Below are positions 10,735 through 19,362 of a DNA stretch of 64,000 bases, in pieces. Where the stretch lies: positions 1-64,000 of the forward strand of contig CAUZRQ010000019.1 in the NCBI GenBank assembly GCA_963582065.1, written 5' to 3'. Position numbers and translations under genes: made by a program. Origin of the DNA: UBA8437 sp963582065. GTDB taxonomy: Bacteria; Planctomycetota; Planctomycetia; Planctomycetales; Planctomycetaceae. The notes beneath the pieces were generated by a model. That model was not told where the DNA came from and made no database searches. It was given only the letters and a program-made list of their open reading frames with translations. Each line of letters starts with the position of its first letter. Within the stretch, counting starts at the first letter, position 1.

Positions 10735-11352
10735 ATGTTGCCTCGCATCGCCTCGCTGCTGCTCGTTGCCACCGCCATGCTGCTGGCCTCCGTCGCCGGA
10801 CAGGCCGAGGACAAGGACGGTTGGATCTCGCTGTTCAACGGCAAGGACCTCGACGGCTGGAAAATCGGCGACGCCAAGCAGGGCAAGTGGAAGATCGAGA
10901 ACGGGAACATCGTGGCCAACGGCCCACGATCCCATCTGTACACGATCAAGGAATTCAAGAACTTCGAGTTCAAGGCCGAGGTGATGACCACGCCGGGCAG
11001 CAACTCGGGCATCTACTTCCACACCAAGTACCAGCCGGTCGGATTTCCCAGCACCGGCTACGAGAGCCAGGTCAACGTGACTCACGGCGACCCGGTCAAG
11101 ACCGGCAGTCTCTGGGGCGTCGTCAAGCTCTACGAAACTCCGGTCAAGGACAACAAGTGGTGGGAGCAGCACATCATCGTCCGCGGCCAGAACATCGTGG
11201 TGAAGATCGACGGCAAGACGGTGCTCGACTACACCGAGCCGAAGGGCGTTCAGGGCGGCCGCAAGATCAGTTCCGGCAGTTTCGCCCTGCAGGCACACGA
11301 CCCCAAGAGCGTCATCTATTACCGCAACCTGCGGGTCAAGCCGCTGAAATAG
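10735..11352 (+). CDS. DUF1080 (3-keto-disaccharide hydrolase-like) secreted protein
   Basis: 205 residues. The start is ATG 10735, with GGAGAG about 8 bases upstream. The open frame extends further 5', but the residues there are the shadow of the preceding cytochrome gene. A signal peptide (LLLVATAMLLASVAGQA) precedes the DUF1080 core, with the hallmark opening WISLFNGKDLDGWK and later GIYFHTKY and IVVKIDGKTVLDYTEPKG. The fold is a concanavalin-like jelly roll; some members hydrolyse 3-keto-glycosides. Together with the upstream cytochrome it suggests a periplasmic carbohydrate-oxidation function, which is inference. Confidence 0.9.
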   Translation: MLPRIASLLLVATAMLLASVAGQAEDKDGWISLFNGKDLDGWKIGDAKQGKWKIENGNIVANGPRSHLYTIKEFKNFEFKAEVMTTPGSNSGIYFHTKYQPVGFPSTGYESQVNVTHGDPVKTGSLWGVVKLYETPVKDNKWWEQHIIVRGQNIVVKIDGKTVLDYTEPKGVQGGRKISSGSFALQAHDPKSVIYYRNLRVKPLK

Positions 11353-11370
11353 CCGGCCCCGGAACGACAC

Positions 11371-11396
11371 GGCGTCCGGGCCGTCACCCGGACGCC
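11371..11396. terminator. Hairpin between convergent genes (likely bidirectional terminator)
   Basis: A perfect 10-bp inverted repeat, GGCGTCCGGG and CCCGGACGCC, is separated by the six-base loop CCGTCA. It lies 19 bases after the DUF1080 stop and overlaps the last codons of the convergent gene, whose TGA stop (11384-11386 on the minus strand) sits in the loop. There is no clear U-tract on either side, so it may act as an mRNA 3'-end stabiliser rather than a classical intrinsic terminator. Confidence 0.6.
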
Positions 11397-12781
11397 GGTC
11401 CGAACTGCAGTTCCAGCAGCAGATCCTTGACCTCGGTCATCTCGACCCGGTCTCTCGCAATCGCCGTCGACGAGCCGATCAGCACCGGCCCCTCGTCGGC
11501 CTCGCGGCCCGGCGTCGGCAGCCGCCCGTGGCTGCCCTTGACGATCGACGCGTCGAGGCCGATCACGTCCATGTAGTACCGCATACCGAGTTTCTTCTTC
11601 AGCAAGCGGCCGGCCACACGGGCCGCCGGCCAGGACAACTCGGGATCGATGAACAACTCGACCGGGTCGTACCCCGGCTTGCGATGGATATCGACGGTGC
11701 GGGCGTAATCCGGCGCCAGGTTGTCATCCAGCCAGAAGTAGTAAGTGAACCAGGCCCCCGGGTCGGCGATGGCGACCAGTTCTCCACTGCGACGGTGGTC
11801 GAGACCGACCTCGGACTGTGCCGCCCGGTCCAACACCCGCTCAACACCCTCGGTGGTCTCGAGCAGTTCCCGCACTCTCGGCAGGTCGTCGGGATCGTTG
11901 ACGTAGACATGCGCCACCTGGTGGTCGGCGACGGCAAAGGCACGCGACCCGCCCGCGTCGAGCGACTCCCAGCCCAACGGTTCGTGACGGACCGACAACA
12001 GGCCCGCCTCGCGAAGCACGCGGTTCAGGGCCACCGGGCGGTCGACGGCGGTGATCCCGTATTCGGACAGCACCACCACGTCGGCGCCCAGTTCTCCGGC
12101 AACGTCGATCACTCGCCCGGCCTCGGCATCGACCGCCTCCAGGTCCTCGGTGATCGCCGGATCGTCCGGTCCGAGCCGCTGCAGGTTGTAGTCCAGGTGC
12201 GGCAGGTAGGCGAGGGTCAGCGAGGGACGGTGCCAGTCGAGAATCCGGATCGTGGCGTCGGCGATCCAGCGGGTGCTGGCAATGCCGGCCGTCGGTCCCC
12301 AGAACTTCATCAGCGGAAACACGCCCAGTTCGGCCTGCAACCGGTCCTTCAGTTCGGGCGGCTGGCTGTAGCTGTCCATCACCTTGCGGCCGTCGGCCGG
12401 GTAGCTCGGCCGCGGCGTCACCGACCAGTCGACCGGGGCATACATGTTGTACCACCAGAACAGCTTGGCGGTGGTGTAACCGGCCTCGCGCCGTCCGGCG
12501 GCCTGGTAGATCCGCTCGCCTCCAACCAACCGGTTCGACTGCCGCCAGAAGTGGATCTCGGCCACGTCACGCTCGTACCAGCCATTGGCCACCGCACCGT
12601 GGTCTCGTGGCAACAACCCGGTCAGCAGGGTGGACTGGGCCGAGCAGGTCACCGCCGGCAGCACGGTTCCCAGCGGGCAGGCGAATCCCCGCCCGGCCAA
12701 CCGCGCCAGGTGCGGCGTGTGTTGACCGATCATCGCAGGCGTGAGCCCGACAATGTCGAGGACGACCAGCGGGCGAGTCAT
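11384..12781 (-). CDS. Alkaline-phosphatase-superfamily nucleotide pyrophosphatase/phosphodiesterase (EboF-like)
   Basis: 465 residues. The N-terminus has the first metal site (VVLDIVGLTP) and the nucleophile region AVTCSAQSTLLTGLLPRDHG, as in NPP-type phosphodiesterases, where a Thr or Ser attacks the phosphate. Later metal-ligand segments include YLPHLDYNLQRLGPD, LSEYGI and VADHQVAHVYV. No signal peptide is seen. The closest pattern I know is the phosphodiesterase (EboF) of the Ebo cluster, and the neighbouring TatD gene supports this. The substrate is unknown. The stop codon lies in the loop of the 11371-11396 hairpin. It is probably transcribed with 12800-13651. Confidence 0.75.
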   Translation of the reverse strand: MTRPLVVLDIVGLTPAMIGQHTPHLARLAGRGFACPLGTVLPAVTCSAQSTLLTGLLPRDHGAVANGWYERDVAEIHFWRQSNRLVGGERIYQAAGRREAGYTTAKLFWWYNMYAPVDWSVTPRPSYPADGRKVMDSYSQPPELKDRLQAELGVFPLMKFWGPTAGIASTRWIADATIRILDWHRPSLTLAYLPHLDYNLQRLGPDDPAITEDLEAVDAEAGRVIDVAGELGADVVVLSEYGITAVDRPVALNRVLREAGLLSVRHEPLGWESLDAGGSRAFAVADHQVAHVYVNDPDDLPRVRELLETTEGVERVLDRAAQSEVGLDHRRSGELVAIADPGAWFTYYFWLDDNLAPDYARTVDIHRKPGYDPVELFIDPELSWPAARVAGRLLKKKLGMRYYMDVIGLDASIVKGSHGRLPTPGREADEGPVLIGSSTAIARDRVEMTEVKDLLLELQFGPASG

Positions 12782-12799
12782 CGGCGGGGGCTCGTCGGA

Positions 12800-13651
12800 C
12801 TACCCGGCGTCAACGCCGGTCGGAGCGTTTTCTCGGAAGACATCCGGCGGAGTGAACTCGAACCGCTCGCTTCCGCTGAAGAACTCGATCGGATTGTCAT
12901 AGACGATCTTCTTGATCTTCGACTCGCTTTGGCCGCGGCGTCGCAGTTCCATGATGAAGTCGGGGACCGCCGTCGGATTCGAAGGCCCCCAGTCTCCAGC
13001 CGAGTTGACCATGATCCGGTCATCACCGTACATCTCGATGATGTCGGCGGCACGCGAGGGCGTGCACTTGGTGACCGGGTAGAGAGTCATCGCGCACCAG
13101 AATCCCTCCTCACGAGCCAGACCCACCGTGTGCTCCTCGACATGATCGATCAGCACACGGCCCGGATCGACCCGGTGGTCCTCGAGCAGCATGTCGATGA
13201 TCATGCTGGTGCCCTTGAGCTTGTCGTCGAGGTGCGGCGTGTGAATCAGGATCAACTCGTTGGTCCGCATCGCCAGTTCGACATGCTCGCGGAAGATCGT
13301 GCACTCGTTGGGAGTGTTCTTGTTCAGCCCGATCTCGCCGATCCCCAACACTCCCGGCTTGTCCAGGAACTCGGGGATCATCGCGATCACCTCACGGGAC
13401 AATTCGACGTTCTCGGCCTCCTTCGCGTTGATGCACAGCCAGGCGTAGTGCTGCACGCCCGACCAATCCGCCCGGGTCGGTTCGAACTCGGTCAACTGGC
13501 GGAAGTAGTCTCGAAAACCATCGACGCTGCCACGGTCGAAACCGGCCCAGAATGCCGGTTCGCTGACACCCACGCAGCCCATCCGGGCCATCCGCTCGTA
13601 GTCGTCGGTCACGCGGGAGATCATGTGAACGTGTGGATCGAAGAAGTACAT
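12800..13651 (-). CDS. TatD-family metal-dependent hydrolase (EboB-like)
   Basis: 283 residues with a TIM-barrel metallohydrolase pattern: DPHVHM at the N-terminus, GEIGLNK, LIHTPHLDD, LIDHVEEHT and NSAGDWG supply the expected His, His, Glu, His, His and Asp ligands. A strong ribosome site (GGAGGA) precedes the ATG at 13651. It differs from canonical TatD DNases and resembles the TatD-like member of Ebo clusters, which handle an unidentified metabolite (in cyanobacteria, scytonemin precursors). EboA, EboC and EboE homologues are not visible here, so the assignment rests on these two genes only. Confidence 0.75.
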   Translation of the reverse strand: MYFFDPHVHMISRVTDDYERMARMGCVGVSEPAFWAGFDRGSVDGFRDYFRQLTEFEPTRADWSGVQHYAWLCINAKEAENVELSREVIAMIPEFLDKPGVLGIGEIGLNKNTPNECTIFREHVELAMRTNELILIHTPHLDDKLKGTSMIIDMLLEDHRVDPGRVLIDHVEEHTVGLAREEGFWCAMTLYPVTKCTPSRAADIIEMYGDDRIMVNSAGDWGPSNPTAVPDFIMELRRRGQSESKIKKIVYDNPIEFFSGSERFEFTPPDVFRENAPTGVDAG

Positions 13652-13669
13652 CGGCCTCCTCCGTTGGGT

Positions 13670-13960
13670 TTAGGCGTCGTCGCCGGGAGAATCGGACGTT
13701 TCAGTCGCGTCTGCAGTGTTCCAGCCCGACCGGTACGGGTCACTGAAAAGGACCTGGATCTGTTCGGCGCGGTTCAGCCCTGGACCGGAGAGAATCTCGA
13801 GTCCCTGCTGGATCCGTTCACGCCGCACGTCGTCGCCAACCGCCTCGGCCCCCTCGGACCGATCGATCCGATCCAGCGACGCCGCCAGCACCAGCAACCC
13901 GGCGCGGATGTCCAGGTAAACCTGGTCAAACACCTCGGTGGCATTCTGTACCGATTCCAT
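13670..13960 (-). CDS. Small helical protein of unknown function
   Basis: The open frame reaches 14086, but ATG 13960 is preferred because AGAAGG lies about 9 bases upstream and the residues before it are unlike a protein core. The 96-residue product is acidic and mostly helical, with the central stretch AGLLVLAASLDRIDRSEG and a Ser/Asp/Thr-rich tail (ATETSDSPGDDA). I do not recognise a family. It sits 18 bases upstream of the TatD-like gene on the same strand, so it is probably the first gene of that operon. The 277 bases between it and 14238 show no gene and should hold the promoter. Confidence 0.5.
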   Translation of the reverse strand: MESVQNATEVFDQVYLDIRAGLLVLAASLDRIDRSEGAEAVGDDVRRERIQQGLEILSGPGLNRAEQIQVLFSDPYRSGWNTADATETSDSPGDDA

Positions 13961-14237
13961 CACAAGCCCCTTCTGCCCGTACCCGGGCCACTCGGTAGAT
14001 TGTCGGACAACCGACAACACCCCTGTTAGTCTCGCCACGCGTTCGAAGGATTTCAAGAGGCTGAAGGCGGCGAGGCTGCCGACCAATCAAGCGGTGACGA
14101 TCCTGTCGACAATGCCGGTTAGGTCATCTGGGTTGCCCTGTCTCCGGCACGGTCGAATTCCGTACGAACCCCAATCCGCCGTAACCGGTGGGATTCTCGA
14201 GACTTCGGTTCCGAGCGAACCTCCGGGTCGAGACAAC

Positions 14238-14630
14238 TCACTCGACCGCCGCGGCCACATTGTCGGGAATTCTCTGCACCTGCCCGTCCTCGTCGACACA
14301 GGCCAACACCGAACGGGCCGTCGCCAGCAACTCGCCCTCACCGAAAACCGAGTACTCGTGTTCCAGTTTCGCGGCTCCGACCTTTACCAGTCTCGTCACC
14401 AGCTTCAGCACGTCGTCGTACCGCGCCGGGCGGTGGTACCTGGCTTCGAGCGACACCACCACGAAATACCTCCCGTCGGCCTCCATCTGGCGGTAATCGC
14501 CGCCCTGAGATCGAAACAACTCGGTCCGTCCCATCTCGTAGTAGTTGAAGTAATTGGAGTGGTGCAGAAATCCCATCGCGTCGGTCTCGGAGTACCGCAC
14601 CCGGATCTCGATTTCGTGCTCGGCGGCCAT
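14238..14630 (-). CDS. Acyl-CoA thioesterase, YbgC/4HBT family
   Basis: 130 residues, the usual size for a single hot-dog-fold thioesterase. The signature VRYSETDAMGFLHHSNYFNYYEMGR contains the catalytic Asp and the HxxNY-like segment of the 4-hydroxybenzoyl-CoA thioesterase/YbgC family. Members cleave short acyl-CoAs or aryl-CoAs in the cytoplasm; the substrate cannot be read from the sequence. The gene is monocistronic and is divergent from serA, with about 200 bases between them. Confidence 0.88.
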   Translation of the reverse strand: MAAEHEIEIRVRYSETDAMGFLHHSNYFNYYEMGRTELFRSQGGDYRQMEADGRYFVVVSLEARYHRPARYDDVLKLVTRLVKVGAAKLEHEYSVFGEGELLATARSVLACVDEDGQVQRIPDNVAAAVE

Positions 14631-14743
14631 GTGGTTTCGTGCTCGGAACCTGGAATCGCATGCGGAAGGGAGATCTCCCGCCGACCCCGATTATCGAGAA
14701 CGTCCCGGCCCGAGGAAAGCGCCGCAGAGACAAGAACCGGTCC

Positions 14744-14771
14744 TTGAGGAAACCCGACAACCCACTATTCT
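14744..14771 (+). promoter_or_regulatory. Candidate sigma-70-type promoter of serA
   Basis: TTGAGG at 14744-14749 and TATTCT at 14766-14771 are separated by 16 bases and lie about 60 bases before the serA start. The hexamers are recognisable but imperfect, and planctomycete promoter rules are poorly known, so this is a suggestion only. Confidence 0.35.
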
Positions 14772-14833
14772 AATGGCTCGTTCGGCCGGCGACGGACCGA
14801 CCGTATCCCAGGTGTTCTTGCAGACGAATCTCC

Positions 14834-16468
14834 ATGCTCCGCATCCTGGTCGCCGATCCGCTCGCCGATGCCGGTCTCGAGGTACTCCGTCGCCACGATC
14901 AAATCGACTTCGAGCTGAGGAACGGGCTCGACGGCGAGGACCTGCGAGACGCCCTGTCGACAGCCGACGGAGTGATCGTTCGCAGCGGCACCGAGTTGAA
15001 CTCCGAGGCGTTGGACGGCCAGGAGCGTCTGCGGGCGATCGTACGAGCCGGTGTCGGCGTCGACAACATCGACCTCGAAGCCGCCACCCGTGCCGGTGTG
15101 GTGGTGATGAACACACCGGCCGGCAACACCACCAGCACCGCCGAACACTCGATCGCCATGCTAATGGCACTGACCCGCAACATCGCTCCGGCGGCCGACA
15201 GTCTCCGACACGGGCATTGGGAACGTAGCCGTTTTGTTGGCACGCAGTTGGCCGGCAAGACGCTGGGCGTGGTCGGCCTGGGCCGTGTCGGACTGGCCGT
15301 CTGCCTGCGGGCCCGAGGATTGCAGATGCGGGTGATCGGTTTCGATCCGTTTCTCTCACCCGAACGAGCTGCAGAATTCGGAATCGAGTTGCACCAGGAC
15401 CTCGACTCGCTGTTGCCCGCATGCGATTTCCTGACCGTCCACACTCCGTTGACCGAACAGACCCGGGGATTGATCAACGCCGAGCGGCTGGCGAAAATGA
15501 AATCGGGGGTACGAATCGTCAACTGTGCCCGCGGAGGAATCGTTGACGAGACGGCCCTGGCCGAGGCGTTGGCCAGCGGGCACGTCGGTGGAGCGGCGAT
15601 CGACGTGTTCGAGAACGAGCCGCCCGGCGACCATCCCCTGCTGGCCGACCCTCATGTGCTGGCCACGCCGCACCTGGGAGCATTTACCGAGGAGGCCCAG
15701 GAATCGGTCGCCATCGAGGCCGCCGAGATCCTGGCCGGGTTCCTTCTCGACGGAGAAGTCCGTCACGCAGTCAACATGGCCCCGATCTCAGCCAACGACC
15801 TGGCCGGCATCCGGATTTATCTCGACCTGGCCCACCGCCTGGGCCTGCTGCTGGCCCAGCGGAATCGAACCAGTGGCGTGCAATCGGCTGGCGTCGAGTA
15901 CCGCGGCGAGGTGACAGAGAAGAGCACGCGGCTGGTGACGGCCAGCTTTGCTGCCGGGCTGCTCAGCGAAGCCCTCGATGCCGAGGTCAACCTGGTCAAC
16001 GCCGAATGGTTGGCAGGGGAACGGGGAATCGAGTTGACCGAGTCACGGACGTCCGAGTCGGGCAACTTCACCACCCTGGTCCGGACATCGCTGACCACCG
16101 ATGCCGGTACCCAAGCCGCCGCGGCCACCGTCTTCGGCAGCCGTTTCCTTCGCCTGGTTCAACTCGACGGCTTCCAGTTGGATGCCTTTCTCGACGGCAA
16201 CCTGCTGATCATCAGGCACCACGACGTGCCCGGGTTGATCGGGTACATCGGCACCGTGCTGGGCCGCCACGATGTCAACATCGCCCACCTGTCACTGGGC
16301 CGCGTGCAAGATCAACCCGGTGGCGAGGCCCTGGCGGTGCTCAACCTGGATTCGCCACCCACCGACGAATCACTCGATGCCCTGCAAGACCACGACGAGG
16401 TGACTGCCGTGGAACTGGTCCGGTTGCCGGCCGCCGGTGCACCACTGCCATGGCTGGGTGGTCGATAG
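14834..16468 (+). CDS. serA: D-3-phosphoglycerate dehydrogenase (long form with ACT domain)
   Basis: 544 residues, the long SerA type. The substrate/NAD domain opens with LRILVADPLADAGLEVL; the Rossmann motif is GVVGLGRVGLAV; NCARGGIVDE, IDVFENEPP and LATPHLGAFTEEAQ carry the Arg and His expected at the active site. An intervening ASB domain (about 320-460) precedes the C-terminal ACT domain (HHDVPGLIGYIGTVLGRHDVNIAHLSLGR), the usual serine-binding regulatory unit. It catalyses the first step of serine synthesis, NAD-linked oxidation of 3-phosphoglycerate. No other ser gene is adjacent. Confidence 0.96.
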   Translation: MLRILVADPLADAGLEVLRRHDQIDFELRNGLDGEDLRDALSTADGVIVRSGTELNSEALDGQERLRAIVRAGVGVDNIDLEAATRAGVVVMNTPAGNTTSTAEHSIAMLMALTRNIAPAADSLRHGHWERSRFVGTQLAGKTLGVVGLGRVGLAVCLRARGLQMRVIGFDPFLSPERAAEFGIELHQDLDSLLPACDFLTVHTPLTEQTRGLINAERLAKMKSGVRIVNCARGGIVDETALAEALASGHVGGAAIDVFENEPPGDHPLLADPHVLATPHLGAFTEEAQESVAIEAAEILAGFLLDGEVRHAVNMAPISANDLAGIRIYLDLAHRLGLLLAQRNRTSGVQSAGVEYRGEVTEKSTRLVTASFAAGLLSEALDAEVNLVNAEWLAGERGIELTESRTSESGNFTTLVRTSLTTDAGTQAAAATVFGSRFLRLVQLDGFQLDAFLDGNLLIIRHHDVPGLIGYIGTVLGRHDVNIAHLSLGRVQDQPGGEALAVLNLDSPPTDESLDALQDHDEVTAVELVRLPAAGAPLPWLGGR

Positions 16469-16588
16469 CAGCCGGCCACCGCAACGAAGGAACCGCAAGT
16501 CCGGATGTGGACGCCTCGTGGTTGAACAACCGGTCCATTGCCGCCTAGAATTCATGCGTTCTCCAGCCTGGCAATAGGGTAGGTTTCG

Positions 16589-17269
16589 ATGGTGACCGAG
16601 GGTGCCACGGCTCTTCAGGCCCATGTCCTCACGCTCAACCGGGGTTACGTCGCCTTCCAGGTCATCGCCGCCCGCAGGGCCTTTTGCCTGCTCATCAAGG
16701 GGTTCGCCGAAGTCATCAGTGTCGAAGAGGGGCACTACCGGTCATACGACTTCCAAGACTGGCGCGACGTCAGCGAATTGAAGCTGGCGTTCGACGAGCG
16801 GGACGATGACGAGGACTGGATCAACGCCGTCAACTTCGCGATCGAGGTGCCTCGCGTGATCCGCCTGCTGCGGTATGACCGAGTTCCACAACACGTCGTC
16901 AAGTTCAACCGTCGCAACATCTTCCTGCGGGACCACAACCGCTGCCAGTACTGTCACCATCGGTTTTCCGCTGCAGAACTGAGCCTCGATCACGTTGTCC
17001 CCCGCAGCCGGGGTGGCCGGACGACGTGGGACAACATCGTCTCGGCCTGCCTCAAGTGCAACGTCGTCAAGGGAGGCCGGACGCCGAGAGAGGCGGGAAT
17101 GGACCTCGTCACCCGGCCACGCAAACCCACTCGCAGCCCGTTGCTGGCCCAGACCGTCAATTCGCAGAAATACGCCACCTGGCGGACATTTGTCGGGTCA
17201 TCCGATTGGCCCGACGACGCGGCACGGTCCGAATCCGAGTCGATTCTGAGCGTCGTGGACTCAGTCTGA
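16589..17269 (+). CDS. HNH endonuclease-domain protein
   Basis: 226 residues. The N-terminal half (LTLNRGYVAFQVIAARRAFCLL) is the accessory region common to stand-alone bacterial HNH proteins. The HNH domain spans about residues 115-165: C119/C122 (CQYC) and C154/C157 (CLKC) bind a structural zinc, and DH at 134-135, N149 and N158 form the beta-beta-alpha-metal active site. Such genes are widespread in planctomycete and actinobacterial chromosomes and often act in DNA repair or processing rather than restriction. There is no methyltransferase nearby, which argues against a restriction system. Confidence 0.88.
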   Translation: MVTEGATALQAHVLTLNRGYVAFQVIAARRAFCLLIKGFAEVISVEEGHYRSYDFQDWRDVSELKLAFDERDDDEDWINAVNFAIEVPRVIRLLRYDRVPQHVVKFNRRNIFLRDHNRCQYCHHRFSAAELSLDHVVPRSRGGRTTWDNIVSACLKCNVVKGGRTPREAGMDLVTRPRKPTRSPLLAQTVNSQKYATWRTFVGSSDWPDDAARSESESILSVVDSV

Positions 17270-17393
17270 GGTCCCACGGCGGGCGGTATTGCAAGCCCGA
17301 GAACCCGTTGGTAACCTCTGATCAGTCGGTCATTTTTTGCGGAATGGTGGCCTGTTGCGGCTCAGCTCGGCCCCGACCCAAGGACCTGCAGCC

Positions 17394-18347
17394 ATGAGAT
17401 TCCGATTCCAAGCGTCTGCGACGTCGAGACGATCCGGCTTCACCCTCATCGAATTGCTGGTGGTAATAGCCATCATCGCCGTGCTGGCAGCGCTGCTGCT
17501 GCCGGCCGTGCAACAGGTCCGTGAAGCCGCCCGGCGAACCGAGTGCATCAACAACATGAAGCAGATGGTGCTGGCGATCCACAACTACGCCGACTCGTTT
17601 CACAGCTTCCCCTCCGGGTACATCAGCACCGGCAGTTCGCAGTACATCGCGGCGAACTTCCCCGAAGAGACCCTGATCCGACTGGGCAAGCCGATCAACG
17701 GCCAGAGCATGGCCGTCGTCTACGGCCCGCCACCGTCTCAGTACCAGGAGTGGCGATTGTCGTTCGACTGGAGTTGGCAGGCGATGATCCTGCCTCAGAT
17801 GGGGGCTGGTGGAACAACCGAGATCAACTTCAAAGAGTTCAAGAACAGCCAGAACAACCTGATGAAGATACGGCGGGAAATGTCCTCCTACGTCTGCGGC
17901 AGCGCCAGCCTGGCGGCCCGCCCACCCGGTGGCTTCGGGTACTCGACCTACCGCGCCTGCATGGGCACCCGGCCCACCAATGGCACGATGTTCCGCAACA
18001 GCCGGATCACCTTCCGCGACGTCGAGGACGATGACACCCACACAATCCTGCTGGGCGAATCCCTGATGGGCCTCTGGGGCGACGGCTTCAGCTGCTGCGC
18101 CCGCGTCGCTGACGACAACAACGACAACGTTCCCGACCGAATGGTCGGAAACCAGCCGCAGGCATTTGACACCTGGTGGACCAACGCCGGCGTTCACTAC
18201 TTCGGTTTCGGCAGTTGGCACCCCGACGTGGTCGTCTTCGGATTCGTTGACGGCCGTGCTACGACAGTCGCCAAGAATGTCGACTTCACGATCCTCAAGG
18301 CCATGGCCACCCGCAACGGCGGGGAACCGGTCACCCTGCCACGCTAG
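17394..18347 (+). CDS. DUF1559 family pilin-like (type II secretion pseudopilin-type) protein
   Basis: 317 residues from ATG 17394, chosen because AAGGA lies about 9 bases upstream and the protein then begins with a short basic leader. The class-III prepilin signal is RRSGFTLIELLVVIAIIAVLAALLLPAVQQ, cleaved before Phe with Glu at +5. The body is the DUF1559 domain (REAARRTECINNMKQM, later HPDVVVFGFVDGRATTV), an expanded paralogous family almost confined to planctomycetes. Its function is unknown; localisation to the envelope through prepilin peptidase is expected. No secretion genes flank it. Confidence 0.93.
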   Translation: MRFRFQASATSRRSGFTLIELLVVIAIIAVLAALLLPAVQQVREAARRTECINNMKQMVLAIHNYADSFHSFPSGYISTGSSQYIAANFPEETLIRLGKPINGQSMAVVYGPPPSQYQEWRLSFDWSWQAMILPQMGAGGTTEINFKEFKNSQNNLMKIRREMSSYVCGSASLAARPPGGFGYSTYRACMGTRPTNGTMFRNSRITFRDVEDDDTHTILLGESLMGLWGDGFSCCARVADDNNDNVPDRMVGNQPQAFDTWWTNAGVHYFGFGSWHPDVVVFGFVDGRATTVAKNVDFTILKAMATRNGGEPVTLPR

Positions 18348-18351
18348 CGGT

Positions 18352-19362
18352 TCAGGCCCTGGGAAACGGGAACGCCAGCACCTGTTCGATTCGGTCGAGC
18401 CCGAGCGTGCGCATCACCAGTCGGTCAAACCCCAGCGCCACCCCGGCGCATTCGGGCAGTCCTGACCGCTGAGCCGACTCGAGGCGGCTCGTCCGAGGCA
18501 GGTCCCGTCGACCGGCAGACGCGCGCCGCCGAGATTGCTCGACCACTCGTCCTGCCAACTCGTCCGCATCGGTCAGCTCCTGGTAGCCGTTGCAGATCTC
18601 CAGCCCGTCAATGTACAGCTCCATCCGCTCCGCCACGTCCACCTCACCACGACGAATCCGCGACAGAGCTGCCTGGCTGGACGGAAAGTCATACAGGAAC
18701 TCCGGACGGTCTTGCCCCAATGTCGGCTCGACCCGTTCAGCCAAAAGCAGGTTCAGCCAGCCGTCTCGATCGGATGCCCCCAGGCTCTCGGGAACCGACT
18801 CCAACTCCCGTCCGGCCAGTTCGACCAACTCGTCGGTCGATCGCCCCAGCACCTCGACTCCGAGGGCCCTCGCAAATGCCGCGTCGTAACTCAAGCGACC
18901 AAATGGCTCGCCACTGATGGGACGCTCCATCCACGGTGGGCAGCGAGGAGCCACCTCCGCAACGCTCCGCACCAGATGTTCGACCAGATCCATCTGGTTG
19001 AGGTAGGTCGACCCCGGCACGTACCACTCGACAATCGTGAACTCGGGATTGTGCTGCGTCCCGAATTCGTCACGCCGGAAGGCACGAGTCACCTGGAAGA
19101 TCGACCGGGCCGAATCCGCAACCAGCCGTTTCATGGCGAATTCCGGCGAGGTCTGCAGAAACAGCTCGTCGTCGTCCAGGCCCGAAACAACGAACGGATC
19201 GATGTGCTCGTCGACGCACACGTCACTCGAAAGCAACGGGGTCTCCACCTCGAGAAACCCGGCCATGTTGAAATCGCGACGCAGCCGCTCCAGCATCGCG
19301 GCCCGCGCCTCGAGCACCTCCCAATCCGCCGCCGGCCGCCAATCGTCCGCCGGTGAACTCAC
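18352..19362 (-). CDS. epmA: EF-P lysine ligase (EpmA/GenX/PoxA-like)
   Basis: 336 residues corresponding to the catalytic core of a class-II lysyl-tRNA synthetase without the anticodon-binding domain. Motif 2 is FQVTRAFRRDEFGTQHNPEFTIVEWY, motif 3 is GVALGFDRLVMRTLGL, and the substrate loop ELYIDGLEICNGYQEL is typical. The family adds (R)-beta-lysine to elongation factor P. epmB and efp are not in the window. The start codon overlaps the stop of the upstream aminotransferase gene (19359-19362, ATGA). A gene for a different lysylating enzyme is the alternative. Confidence 0.88.
   Translation of the reverse strand: MSSPADDWRPAADWEVLEARAAMLERLRRDFNMAGFLEVETPLLSSDVCVDEHIDPFVVSGLDDDELFLQTSPEFAMKRLVADSARSIFQVTRAFRRDEFGTQHNPEFTIVEWYVPGSTYLNQMDLVEHLVRSVAEVAPRCPPWMERPISGEPFGRLSYDAAFARALGVEVLGRSTDELVELAGRELESVPESLGASDRDGWLNLLLAERVEPTLGQDRPEFLYDFPSSQAALSRIRRGEVDVAERMELYIDGLEICNGYQELTDADELAGRVVEQSRRRASAGRRDLPRTSRLESAQRSGLPECAGVALGFDRLVMRTLGLDRIEQVLAFPFPRA

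Noticed and set aside
13670..13960. Assignment of the small gene as EboA
   Set aside because: It is far shorter than EboA proteins as I know them and shows no shared motif that I can point to.
11528..14029. 833-codon plus-strand open frame opposite the phosphodiesterase and TatD genes
   Set aside because: High-G+C antisense shadow: it spans two well-recognised minus-strand genes and their gap, and its translation has no family-like motif.
16589..17269. HNH protein as part of a restriction or anti-phage system
   Set aside because: No methyltransferase, ATPase or other defence gene is adjacent; neighbours are serA and a pilin-like gene.
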